Source: Phytophthora colocasiae
Lineage: Eukaryota > Oomycota > Peronosporomycetes > Peronosporales > Peronosporaceae
Length of the DNA: 64,000 bases
Assembly (NCBI GenBank): GCA_018806915.1
Contig: JAGKQI010000098.1
Location: 3,720,001-3,784,000 of the forward strand
Direction: 5' to 3'
Shown here: in pieces, positions 45,085 through 55,077 of the stretch
How the letters are laid out: every line of letters starts with the position of its first letter
Position numbering within the stretch: the first letter of the stretch is position 1
Notes under the pieces: generated by a model
The model's database searches: none
The model's input: the letters and a program-made list of their open reading frames with translations, nothing else
What the model was told of the DNA's origin: nothing
Program-made: the position numbers and the translations under genes

Positions 45085-45975
45085 GTGCGTGAGAGGCACT
45101 GGGGCTCAGCCCCGAAGAGCTCCGTGCTCTTGAACACGGAACGTGTGAGCAAGCAGGGCTTGCTGGTCGTCCATGTGGACGTGAAGGGCTTCGAGAAGCC
45201 GTGGACCGTGTTGATCGATTCGGGGGCGTCTGGCAACTACGTCAGACGCTTCACCGTTGAGGGTAGTCAGCAATATGCTGAGGCGCTTCGAGCGCGAAGA
45301 GGTGACACCGTCACTGTCCGTCTAGCGACGGGCGTCCGTGTCACGGTAGCCAAGGTCCCCATGGACCTGAGGCTGAAGTTCTTGGACTTCGACAGCGTAG
45401 AACGCTGCTTGGTCCTGGACCTGGATTCGAGGTACGACCTCATCCTTGGTATGGCGTGGCTGGAGCGCCACGAGCCATGGATCGATTGGAGGTCGAAGAC
45501 CTTAGGTGCTACGCACTTCTCTCCTAGTGGAGCTTTGGCGATTCATGAACCCACCTCTGCTAGGAAGCAGAAGCGCTTTTGGCGCGAGCATCGAGCCGAG
45601 TCGGCTATGATGCTGGAAGTCGGCGTGTCCGAGTTAGTGGACAGCACCGAGTACGAGGACCGCAGTCCTGTTGAGCGCGTAGCGCTGGTTGACAGTGAGT
45701 CAACGTGTGGGCAAAGTTCACGTAACCGCTGTGGGGCGGCACGTACTCCGCCGAGTGACGCCGGTCATGGACCGTCACTGGATGCCGATGGCATCGGACT
45801 TTACCAGGCCGTGAACTGTGGGGCGGCACGTACTCCGTCGAGTGATACTGGTCGTGGACCAAGTCGATCGCTGAGTGTCTCTGACACTGGACCTGTTACG
45901 GTCATTGATTGTGCAGCGGCACGTACTCCTGAGCGACACCGGTCATCGACCGAGTGGATCGCTGGGTGTCTCTGA
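45085..45975 (+). CDS. G2b protease with long linker
   Basis: Retropepsin site VLIDSGASGNYVRR at ~45210 and RYDLILGMAWLERHEPWIDW at ~45430. The frame continues through a Ser/Arg/Thr-rich linker with a repeated ARTPxSDxG motif (four times) and ends at 45975 over the start of the RT frame (45875, +1). A frameshift is needed to reach RT. The linker holds short perfect hairpins (for example GTTGAC/GTCAAC at 45688-45704). Confidence 0.85.
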   Translation: MRERHWGSAPKSSVLLNTERVSKQGLLVVHVDVKGFEKPWTVLIDSGASGNYVRRFTVEGSQQYAEALRARRGDTVTVRLATGVRVTVAKVPMDLRLKFLDFDSVERCLVLDLDSRYDLILGMAWLERHEPWIDWRSKTLGATHFSPSGALAIHEPTSARKQKRFWREHRAESAMMLEVGVSELVDSTEYEDRSPVERVALVDSESTCGQSSRNRCGAARTPPSDAGHGPSLDADGIGLYQAVNCGAARTPSSDTGRGPSRSLSVSDTGPVTVIDCAAARTPERHRSSTEWIAGCL

Positions 45976-48143
45976 CACTGGGCCGGGAGAGGCCGAAACT
46001 TGTGCGCCGGCACGTACTCCGTCGAGTGGACGTTCGTCGGCTAGACGACGACGTCGTAAGGCCCTTTGGGCGAGACGCTCTGTGTCTGAGTCACCCGTGA
46101 CGTCGAGTGTCGACGCACAGGAGGGCTGTGGGCAGCTATACACTCTGGTTGATGGAGTGGACGGCAGTGCCGAAGGCAGCGTCCTGCTGGGCGATCTGCC
46201 AAGTGTTGACAAGCTCCTTGAGCTAGAGGAGATGTCGTTCGCCGACTTTGGCGATGCCTTGAAGGCTGGCGAACTCGCCGAGGTGGTCATCGTCCCACCT
46301 GAAGAGGAGTTAAACTCGTCGTCCCTCGTTGACGAGTCCGTCTTGACCGAGGTCAAGAAGGCGTTGAACTCCAGGAGTGGATCGGATATCCTCAAGAATC
46401 CCTCGGATCCCTTCTACCCCTTGCTGAAGGAATATGGAGACGTTGTCTCGAAAGAACCACCGAGTGGTCTGCCCCCTGACCGAGGTGTTCGTCATGAGAT
46501 TGACTTAGTTCCCGGAACTAAATACTGCGTGACCCGACAGTGGCCTCTTCCTAAAGAGCAATGTGACGTCATTGACGCCTTCTTCCGTGCGAAGCACGCG
46601 GTGGGTCTCGTGCGCGAGAGCAAGTCTCCACACTCCGCACCTACGTTCTGTGCCAGAAAGCCGAATGGCAAGTGGCGTATCGTTCACGCTTTTAACAAGC
46701 TCAACGCTGCCACGATTCCGGCGCAGACGCCGATTCCTAGGAAGGATGTTCTTCAGAACAGCATGGTGGGTTGCACCATGTACAGTGCGCTCGACTTAGT
46801 CGATGGCTACTATCAGCTGCTCATGCGAGCCAGTGATATTCCCCTTACAGTGGTGAGCACCCCGAGCGGTATGCTCTGGGAGTGGCTCGTCATGCCCCAA
46901 GGGCTGTCGAACGCGCCTGCAACGTTCAATCGTCTAGTGACGCAACTGTTTAGGCCCCTGCGGGCATTTGCACAGACGTACTTTGACGACGTGTTCGTCC
47001 ACAGTCAGGCCGAACACGGCAAGACTGACGTCGAGGTGCACGTGGAACACGTGAGAGCTGTGCTCGAGTGCATGCGCACGAACAAGTTGTACGCCAACGC
47101 AGACAAGTGTGTCTTTGGCGCGGAAGAAATCCCCTTCCTAGGGTGCTTCATTGGGAAGCATGGCCTTCGTGCTGATCCAGCAAAGGTCAAGGCCATTGTG
47201 GACTGGCCGGTTCCCTTGAACCAGAAGGACTTGCGTAAGTGGCTGGGCTTGGCCAACTACTTGCACAAGTACAGCCAGAACTACGCTGAGTTGGTTCGGC
47301 CACTGTCGGATCTCCTTAAGAAGGATGCCGAATGGGTATGGAGTGCTGAGCACGAGAGTGCGTTCACTCGTATCAAGGATAGCCTGCTTCAGGCACCGAT
47401 ACTGGCGCTGCCAGATCCCGATCGTCCGTTCATCGTCGTCTGTGACGCCTCGGACTTTGCCATCGACAGTGCTTTGCTACAAGCGGACGCCGAAGGGCGC
47501 GAGCGCGTCATTGCGTTTGGGTCTCGACAGCTCAAGGCTTCTGAGAAGAACTATCCAGTTCATGACAAGGAGCTACTTGCGATGAAGTACGCTCTCGTCA
47601 AATTCAGGGTTCACCTGCTCGGCTCCAAGCCGTTTGTGATCTACACGGATCATGCGTCGCTACGCACAGCGACGCAGTCGCCTCACCTCTCGCAGAGGAT
47701 AGCCCGATGGCTCTCCTTCTTTGCGGAGTATAACTTCGAGGTGAAGTACAAGCCTGGCAGGCAGAACGTCCTCGCTGACGCATTATCACGTCGCCCGGAC
47801 TATGAGTTATCTCATGTCACCTCGGTGACATCGTCCGTGACGGACATGGTTCGAGCAGCGTACGCTCAGAACGACTCTTGTGTCGCGCTGCTTCAAGCTC
47901 TAGGGAGCGATGATTTCAAGGACTCAAAGGTGACTATGTCAGGACGCTTAAAGACGAGCCTCCAGCGCTATAGAAGGCGGCTGTACTATGGCACGAGTCA
48001 GGATGACCCACCACGCGTGGTGGTTCCTCACGATGAGGACCTGAAGTATCGTATCCTCTATGAGGCCCACGACACGCCCACGGGCGGCCACTTCGGTCGC
48101 GAGAAGACCTACGGCTCAGTAGCTCCATGTACTGGTGGCCGAA
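45875..48143 (+). CDS. G2b reverse transcriptase, RNase H and start of integrase
   Basis: Acidic lead (FADFGDALKAGELAEVVIVPP), RT from ~46400: HEIDLVPGTKYC, RQWPLPKEQ, KWRIVHAFNKLN, DLVDGYYQLLM, MPQGLSNAPATF, and YFDDVFVHS at ~46979-47005 with both catalytic Asp. RNase H: VVCDASDFAIDSALLQ, SEKNYPVHDKELLAM, IYTDHASL; PGRQNVLADALSR marks its end. The integrase finger starts (YEAHDTPTGGHFGREKTY) and is then cut at 48147 by the solo LTR. A one-base frame change sits just before the cut (~48118). Confidence 0.92.
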
Positions 48144-48147
48144 GATG
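48144..48147. repeat. Target site duplication of solo LTR (left)
   Basis: GATG, repeated at 49806-49809; the empty site would read AAGATGTACAAG. Confidence 0.85.
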
Positions 48148-49805
48148 TGTGGTGTAGTGGATCAGCTGGAATGAGCAGGGATCCAACGTTCACACACGGC
48201 GCCCAGACACTGACTAACGGAGGGGGTACTCCGATAACCGTGGGGGTTGCTGAGGCTCACCTTGTGTACCCGTCAGTGGGCGGGATCTGCTCTCTCAGGA
48301 ACGGGAGAGTGTACACAGGCGTGAGGGCTTGAACGTCCTTGGCGGGGACTTGGGAGGTTGGACGTGCGTGGGTATTCCTGCACACAGGTCCTGGTTGGGG
48401 GGATCTTGGTCTTGGACTCGAAGATCTTGTGGATCCTTGGATCCGGGGTTGCCTTGATGGGTGTGGGGCTCCTTTTCCTTTTCCTTTTCCTTTACTGTCT
48501 TGCTTGCCGCCTCCTGTAGCGGTTGGTCTTGAGGGTGCCGAGAGGTCGAGGGATCCTACGGTTAAGCAATCAACACCGTTGGATCCGGGGTCTTCACTAG
48601 CGTAAGGTAAGCCGGCCAAATCGGGGATCCGGTCTTAGCTGTAGCTAGGTGTGCGAAGAAACTTGCAGGAACACTAAGGGGAGGCCAATACACTATCCTC
48701 TTCCCTTGTCTTAAGTCCCGAAGAAAACCACTTGCGCACTAGAAGGTAAATTCGACTCTCTGATTTATGGCTATCCAGTTTCTCATCCTGTACCCTATCT
48801 TTCCCATCGCAAATCTCTATCTTTGATCATGCTGGCTCTCCTCCAGCTGCTTCACCATGTTGATGCCATGAACCTTGAGGATCCGAGTTTGGATCCGAGG
48901 ATCTAGCTTCGGGATCCGAGGATCTCGGATCTTGGGGATCTGGCATCTGGATCCAAGGATCTTGGATCTAGATCTTGACATCTTGGATCTTGGGGATCCA
49001 GCTTCAGGATCCAAGGATCTTGGATCTGGATCTCTGGATCTGGGGGATCTGACATCTGGATCCGAGGATCTTGGATCTGGATCTCGGCATCTCTGGGTCT
49101 GGATCTTGGGGATCCGGCTTCAGGATCCGAGGATCTTGGCTCTGGATCTCTGGATCTGGATCTTGGGGATCCGGCTTCAGGATCCGAGGATCTTGGATCT
49201 GGATCTCGACGTCTCTGGATCTTGGGGATCCGGCTTCAGGATCCGAGGATCTTGGCTCTGGATCTCTGGATCGGGATCTTGGGGATCCGGCTTTCAGGAT
49301 CCGAGGATCTTAGATCTGGATCTCGGGTCTTAGATCTGGATCTCGGGGATCTGACATCTGGATCCGAGGGTCTTGGCTCTGGATCTCTGGATCTGGATCT
49401 TGGGAATCCGGCTTCAGGATCCGAGGATCTTGGCTCTGAATCTCTGGATCTGGATCTTGGGGATCCGGCTTCACGATCCGAGGATCTTGGATCTGAATCT
49501 CGGGATCTTGGATCTTGGGGATCTGACATCTGGATCCGAGGATCTTTGGATCTGGATCTTGACGTCTGGGTCCGAGGATTTTTTGGGTCTGAAGGATCCG
49601 CACTTAGGACCGCTAGATCCGCACTTAGGACTGTGGGATCCGAACTTAGGTCAGCCAGGCCAAGTGGATCCTAACTTAGGGTCCGCCCTAGAGTAGGTAC
49701 CCAGCTCCAGGGATCTGTCCTTATCGTAGCACCACTGTCGCACGTCACCCATCATCGTGGTCGTTCTGTGTCCTGTCCGGCTTGATTTGAATCCACTTCA
49801 CCACA
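48148..49805 (+). mobile_element. Solo LTR related to the G1 family
   Basis: 1658 bp starting TGTGGTG and ending CACCACA, the same 7-bp ends as the G1 LTR, with a 4-bp duplication like G1. No internal region, as left by LTR-LTR recombination. It contains a ~0.8-kb GGATCT-rich array. No convincing gene: open frames inside are by-products of the repeat. Confidence 0.88.
48880..49680 (+). repeat. GGATCT-rich degenerate tandem array
   Basis: Alternating variants of CAGGATCCGAGGATCTTGG and CTCTGGATCTGGATCTTGGGG-type units in ~30-75-bp higher-order steps, then copies of GGATCCGCACTTAGG to 49680. Dozens of GATC sites. Sits in probable U3 of the solo LTR, as the 23-bp GATC repeat does in G1. Confidence 0.9.
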
Positions 49806-49809
49806 GATG
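49806..49809. repeat. Target site duplication of solo LTR (right)
   Basis: GATG, matching 48144-48147. Confidence 0.85.
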
Positions 49810-50829
49810 TACAAGGGGGTCAGCACATATGTGCGCACGCGCGAGACGTGTCAACGGGTTAAACCCTCGTTTTCGCCTTTGGCGAGCTTGCCTGTACCCT
49901 CGGGGTGTTGGCAGTCCATAAGTATGGACTTTGTGTTTGGCCTGCCGAAGGATACGGCGGGCAACACGGGCGTGGTGGTCTTTGTTGACCGTCTGAGCAA
50001 GATGGCTCATCTCACGGCTGTGCCGGACACCGTTGATGGCGCTGGTACAGCGATGATCTTTATCGATCGGGTCTTCCGCCAGCATGGGCTGCCAGAGACC
50101 ATTGTCTCGGATCGAGACCCCCATTTCACGGATCAGTTTTGGACGTCCGTCTTCAAAGTGCTAGGCACTCGACTGGACATGTCCACGGCGGATCATCCGC
50201 AGACCGACGGTCAGACTGAACGCGTGAATCGCGTTCTAGAGGACATCCTCCGCAGCGTTTGCGCTGAAACGCCGAAGCGCTGGAGCGCTATGCTCCCTCT
50301 TGTAGAGTTCTCAATGAACAATGCGGTGCATGTTTCGACAGGCTTCACCCCGTTCTACGTGAACGGCCTTGCGCATCCGCGCGTCCCGCTCACTCCGCCA
50401 CGCGGTAGCCTTGGGCTTGGTGGGAAAGAGGCTGTGCCGTCGCTCGACTCCGAGCTTGCTGATATCAGCCCTTCTGCTGTACGTAAACAAGTCGATGACT
50501 TCCTCTCGGTGAGATTGAGCGTATTACGCCGTGTGCGTGACGCGATGGCTGACAGCCAAGACGTTCAAAAGGAACAAGCTGACGCCAAAGGCAGAAGCAA
50601 TGTGTGGGAATTCAAGGTCGGTGACCAAGTTTTATTAAACGCAAAAACCTGCCTACACACGCAGTGTCAGCCGTCTTCAAGACGAAGTTGCGGCCACGCT
50701 TCATCGGACCGTTCACGGTCGTGGCCAAGAAGGGCCTGGCATACACGCTTGACTTGCCGAAGCGGATGCGAACACACCCTGTGTTCTATGTGGGCTTACT
50801 CAAGCCATATCGGGACCCCGCAGGGGTGA
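49810..50829 (+). CDS. G2b integrase
   Basis: Continues the finger: YKGVSTYVRTRETCQRVKPS. The first Cys of the usual CxxC is Arg (CGC), a likely defect. The core is complete: SMDFVFGLPKDTAGN, VVFVDRLSKMAHL, IVSDRDPHFTDQFW with the second Asp, and QTDGQTERVNRVLE with the Glu. At ~50650 the frame shifts, and the rest of the C-terminal domain reads from 50664. Confidence 0.9.
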   Translation, partial: YKGVSTYVRTRETCQRVKPSFSPLASLPVPSGCWQSISMDFVFGLPKDTAGNTGVVVFVDRLSKMAHLTAVPDTVDGAGTAMIFIDRVFRQHGLPETIVSDRDPHFTDQFWTSVFKVLGTRLDMSTADHPQTDGQTERVNRVLEDILRSVCAETPKRWSAMLPLVEFSMNNAVHVSTGFTPFYVNGLAHPRVPLTPPRGSLGLGGKEAVPSLDSELADISPSAVRKQVDDFLSVRLSVLRRVRDAMADSQDVQKEQADAKGRSNVWEFKVGDQVLLNAKTCLHTQCQPSSRRSCGHASSDRSRSWPRRAWHTRLTCRSGCEHTLCSMWAYSSHIGTPQG

Positions 50830-51415
50830 ACGCGGAGGCGCTGGCGCCGACGATGCGCGCACGGGCTGCGTCATCTGCAGCAACATCGTCACCTGACCCC
50901 GCTGCTCTGCGAGCTGAAGCTCCTGCTGGTGCAGGCGAGCGGTCATGGACTGAGGGCTCTCGAGCCAAGCCATTCGACCTCCTCCAAGTCGTGAGCGAGG
51001 CGGGCATGCGTATGCCACACGCGCTCCATGTTCTCTTGAAGAGACTGAGTCTGACTCTGAAGAGTATCGATCGAGCGATCGAGCGGGTACCAGGTGCGCC
51101 GCGCCAGATAGCGGTCGTCACACTCATCGAGTATCGCAAGCCGCGGCGAATCGGCCTCCTCCGCCGCTGCTCGATGAGCAAGGTGAGCTTCACTATCACG
51201 TGGATCGCCTAATGGCGCGGCGTCGTCGCCACCGTAGTCAAAACCAGTATCTGGTGAAGTGGCGTGGGTATCCTCATTCCCAAAACTCGTGGGAGTTTGA
51301 AGGGCCCCTGAGGCAGGACTGCCCTGACGTCGTGGACGCTTTTGATCGCGAAGATCGGAGGCGCCTGGAGGGCTCGAGGTCGACCACTCGGTCGACACTC
51401 GCTTCTCACCACTAG
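50664..51415 (+). CDS. G2b integrase C-terminus and chromodomain
   Basis: LRPRFIGPFTVVAKKGLAYTLDLP is the GPY/F module, THPVFYVGLLKPYRDP follows. A variable linker to ~51200 is broken by a stop at 51212; one frame over, 51200-51415 carries YLVKWRGYPHSQNSWEFEG, a chromodomain. The linker and chromodomain lie opposite the antisense frame (50943-51857 minus). Confidence 0.85.
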
Positions 51416-52549
51416 TGTGAGAAGCTGACGGACTAGCAGCTGAGCTCAGGCTCTGGTCCGTGGCTGGTACAGCCAGTGAGTCTCCTCCGGAGACTTGACG
51501 AGCGACCTGCGAAGCAGGGATATTGGCTTGAGAGGCGGGAGCCACTGCCGTCGTGTGACGAGGAAAGCGGCCGGGCCGCACGCGTATCTTCGCGTATTGG
51601 AAGAGTAGCCCTCGGGCGAGGCGGACGTCCACCTCGGAGCAGCTCTCCATGAGCCGATCGAACGACGCGAGCTTCCGTGAAGCCTCGGCCCAAGTGGCCA
51701 CGTGGACCATATAGTCCCTGGTCGTCTCTCCGGTCTGGAGTAGGAGCGGATACGTCCTCATCTGAGGCACAGACTCGCGTCGTCGTTGCTTATCCAAACG
51801 TTGCCGATACTCGGCGAGTGTGCACACCTGCGGAGTCAGGAAACGCTCGTGGAGCACTCGCCGCTGCGGGTCTCCGCCACCGTGCGAGGTGCAGCGCCTA
51901 TGGCGTATCCGTGCAGGTTTGGCTGCGCCATTAACCGTTTCACCTGCTCGGCAGAGCCACGAGGCTCGAAGCCGTAGTCGCGTCGCGACGAAGTCCCCAC
52001 GGTGTCTCGTAGGACCGGTCGACGTGACTCTGGGGCACCGCTCATATAGGCCTCCTGCGCCTCATCCAGAGGGTTGGTGATCTCACCTTCGACACTCCCG
52101 GGTGGCTCATCACGAGCAGGAAGTGGCGGAGCGTTGCGCAACGCGTTGAGCACGAGGCTCGAGGGTCCCTCGGGGAACGGATTGGGCTGATGCAGCTGCC
52201 GAGGAAGAGAATATCGACGCGGATCGCGTGGAGAGCGTAGCTCAGATCGGGTCGTCCGAGGGCTCGGAGGAGCAGGAAACGCGGGGGCGTCGCTCTGGAC
52301 GGACTCTTCATAGTCCACTTCAATCTCGCCGTCCTCGGCAGGAGAGCGACGTGGGTCGCGCGTCGGCGACGCTGTCGTATACTCGAACGGCGAGCCACCG
52401 CTACTTGTAGTCGGGCTGGCCTTGAACATCGCTCCGTAGCGAAGGCGAGACGCCGCGAAATACTCCGAAACGGAGAGCGTGAGAGGAGCCGGGGGCTCAG
52501 GCAGGAAAGCGCGGAGGCGCTGAGGCGGAGACACCAGAACACGGGACAC
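50943..52549 (-). CDS. G2b antisense protein: acidic motif, helical middle, coiled-coil end
   Basis: Two minus-strand frames, 52549-51836 and 51857-50943, meet with a 22-nt overlap; the second starts only with GTG, so they are probably one ~535-residue gene with one frame break. The first ATG is internal, at ~52426. N-terminal part: Pro/Ser/Arg-rich with EDGEIEVDYEES. Middle: RTYPLLLQTGETTRDYMVHV and TWAEASRKLASFDRLM, predicted helical, then a Ser/Thr-rich stretch. End: coiled-coil-like (DTLQSQTQSLQENMERVWHT). The end overlaps the sense integrase C-terminus and chromodomain. No family recognised. EDGEIEV resembles EEGEVDV in the G3 antisense protein. Confidence 0.55.
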
Positions 52550-52713
52550 CCGAGGAGCGGTAGGCTCGCTGGGGCAAATGGGAGAATGTGCTCGTTGAGC
52601 CAGCGCGCACGCGCACTCTCATCGAGAGATTTCCTTTTATCGGAAAGTTGCCGGTGACAGACCTTGACAAGGCAGTTATGCCAGCAGTTGTAGATACCGC
52701 GTATCCACGGTTT
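52550..52713. other. Gap between antisense frame and purine tract in G2b
   Basis: 164 bp, no gene seen; would contain the 5' leader of any antisense transcript. Confidence 0.4.
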
Positions 52714-52725
52714 GGTGGGGGAGGG
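52714..52725 (+). promoter_or_regulatory. G2b polypurine tract
   Basis: GGTGGGGGAGGG immediately before the 3' LTR. Confidence 0.85.
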
Positions 52726-53137
52726 TGTAACGGGGTTACACGGCGCTGTGCGCTATGGCTACATTAGTGTGGCAGACATAGGCCGGAGGCACAAGTCACA
52801 GATCTGTGTACGACACATCGTGTTTCGCACACGTCACATATGTAGCCATTTGTTGGCAGTTAGCTCAGAGCCACACGTTACATTTGATTAGGATTTAGTA
52901 TGTTAGATACTAAATCCGTTACATTTAGGATTAGGGCAATAAAGTCAATAAAAATCAGTTTGCATTTTACATAATTAGTGTTAGTTCCTTTATTATAGGG
53001 AAACTGATTGTGTGGGTCCCGTATTTAGTGGGCTACTCGGTTCTTGTATAGAACCGAAGGCTAGTGCCTTGTAAGCAGGACTCTACGAGTCAACTAAACT
53101 TCCTCTGTACCGTGTACACCTACGCAGCCCCGCTGCA
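52726..53137 (+). repeat. G2b 3' LTR
   Basis: 412 bp, TGTAACGGGG...CCGCTGCA. Confidence 0.93.
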
Positions 53138-53210
53138 GGTCTCGACACGTCAATCAACAGATCTTGACAAGACCGTCAAGTTCCCGAGAGAAATCCGAGT
53201 TCATTTCGCA

Positions 53211-54707
53211 ATGGACTCGCCAACGCCCACGTCTCCGTCCGCTTCTGCGGACGTGCAAGCCTCTCCTGCTGCTTCTGCAGCAGGAACAACAACATCAGCA
53301 GTGCCTACTAGCACTGCTGCTTCCAGCGGTTCGACAGAGAAGCTCTCTGTCACCGACTACCATGCTCTCCACAAGGAGAAGCAAGCGAAGTAGACTTCTT
53401 CTTCGCTAGCAGGGATCGAACACCCTGCTGTTCCTCTCAAAGAACTCTTTGGAGAGGACTATGAAGACATCCTCGACTACGACGACGATGTCGAGGAGGG
53501 GGAGGTTGATGTCAAGGCTCCCGCTCCCGTGTCTTCGTCCGAAGACACGTCTGACCAACCCGTGGGGTCCCGACGACCTCGTGTTGAGGCCTCGGACGCT
53601 TCAAGCTCGAAGCGTCCGCGCAGTGATGACGAAGCGTCCCCCATGTTGAGGGCGCTCACTGCTCCACGCACTGATCCTCCAGTGCGTGCACCATGGATGC
53701 CTACCGAGGCACAGATCCATGAGTGGTCCGGTGCTAGCTCACCACCGAACCCGATACTGTTGTACGCATGCAACAGTATCAACGACGACGACGTCACCGC
53801 TGAGGTTGTCTTTGAGTCCGAGACTCAAAGACGCGACTACTTTATCGGGCTCTTCCATGAGCTCCGATACTATGCAGCGAAGAAGACTTCGCGCAAGAGA
53901 AAAGTGCCCGAGTGGCAGGCACTTTGTCAGTCGTGGAACGCTTTTGTTGAAAACTTCAACAAAGACCCGAAGGCATATGGCGAGCGCGTTGCTGCGGCTC
54001 GCGATCGCTACTACACTACGCGTGGTAAGTGTGAGCGCCTCCATGATCAGTCCATGGAAGCGGGGATCCCATATGCCGTTCCGTTTGGCACACCCTGTCC
54101 GTGTTGCCAACCCTTGGCAACACGTCTCACCGAAAGTGATCTCCTGGGGTACACGGTCGTCCGTGTACCCGATCACATCAAGGAGCTCCGTGGTCGTATT
54201 GTGCCACACGGAGCTCCGAGTGCTGTGGCTGACCGCAGCACTCCTCGTGCAGGGCTTACTCCTGCAAGTTATGGTGGGCTTCGTACGCCCTCACCATTTC
54301 CGGAACGTCCTCCATCAGGACGTTCCGGGGCTCCCATGTATCTCGATGGGGAGGAAATCCTTTCCAACGAATACGAAAACGAACCCCTTGAGAGTTCGTT
54401 CTCTTATGAGCCACGATCCGCTCCACAATCCTGCGGAATACTCCCTCCGTATGGTCAACGCTATGACCATGACGATCGTGCCCTGCACGATCGAGTTGCT
54501 GCGCTGGAGCAGACACAGAGCGCTGAGATAGCGGCTCTGAAGTAGGAGGTTCGTGTTCTCCGTGCTGAGGTCTGCGAGGCAGCTCAGACTGCCTCGAACC
54601 TCTCGTCCGGTCTCGGGACGAGAGTGAACTGGTTGACCGATCGCGTTGACGGTCTCGAGAAGGCCTTCCAGGCCTCTCGCACTCCTCAGTCGGACTACCA
54701 ACCCTAG
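53211..54707 (+). CDS. G3 antisense protein, with two in-frame TAG codons
   Basis: Plus strand, opposite to G3-R gag-pol. ATG at 53211; the frame is open to TAG at 54705 except for TAG at 53391 and 54543, each directly after AAG. ~498 codons. N-terminus: Ser/Thr/Ala/Pro-rich. Acidic block at ~53457-53515 (EDILDYDDDVEEGEVDV). Then a KRPRS basic patch, a ~130-residue helical region (FIGLFHELRYYAAKKTSRKR, VPEWQALCQSWNAFVENF), CPCCQPL, a disordered part and a C-terminal coiled coil (VLRAEVCEAA, DRVDGLEKAF). 54256-54707 overlaps the sense linker and chromodomain. The stops could be CAG-to-TAG changes. LRYYAAKK resembles LQRYYVARK in the G1 antisense protein. No family recognised. Confidence 0.6.
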
Positions 54708-55077
54708 GTAGTCCGTGCTGCACGTACGGCTTCAACCGCCCGACGTAGAAGGTCGGGTGGAGCCTCATGCTGGACGGTATGTCCAGCTGGTACAAGTTGC
54801 TGTGCCGTTCAAGTACCTTGAACGGCCCAATGAATCTTGGAGCAAGCTTGCTTGCTCCAAAGTCAGACACTGCATGTCTAGGTAGGTTTTATATAGCCAA
54901 CAAAACTAATGAACCCTTTTTAAATTCATTTATGTTGCCCCTACCAACATTATCAACGTTCAGCTTCTGTCGATCGACAGAAGCTGCGATAGCATCCTGG
55001 ACAAACCGTATGACGGCTTGTCTTCGCTGGACAAGTCTAGTGCACCCGAGCTGACTCCTATCAGCTTGTCGCCCTTG
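54256..55077 (-). CDS. G3-R integrase C-terminus and chromodomain
   Basis: From ~55000 leftward VQDAIAASVDRQKLNVDN and LAPRFIGPFKVLERHSNLYQLDIP (GPY/F module), then THPTFYVG-like LHPTFYVGRLKPY, a ~100-residue Arg/Ser-rich linker, and a chromodomain (FRRIVERIVAHKRTNSQG, FRIRWKGFPPHRDTWEPRN) ending with the stop at 54256. The aromatic cage positions (F, W, W) look kept. Overlaps the antisense frame by ~450 nt. Confidence 0.88.

Larger units (their letters stand above)
43580..53137 (+). mobile_element. G2b: complete Ty3/Gypsy chromodomain element
   Basis: 9558 bp including a 1.66-kb nested solo LTR (about 7.9 kb without it). LTRs 412 bp each, primer site TGGTAGCACTT, purine tract GGTGGGGGAGGG. 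Order: gag, protease, RT, RNase H, integrase, chromodomain, antisense frame, 3' LTR. The LTRs differ at about two bases (first base C for T at 43580, one C/T near 43966), so the insertion is young. No target duplication: 43575-43579 (ATCCC) does not match 53138-53142 (GGTCT). Confidence 0.92.

Noticed and set aside
48875..49674. Open frames through the GGATCT array
   Set aside because: They exist in several frames because the repeat lacks stop codons; the peptides are simple repeats.
48880..49680. Regular repeats that could suggest a CRISPR array
   Set aside because: Units vary in length, have no unique spacers and sit inside an LTR of a eukaryotic element.
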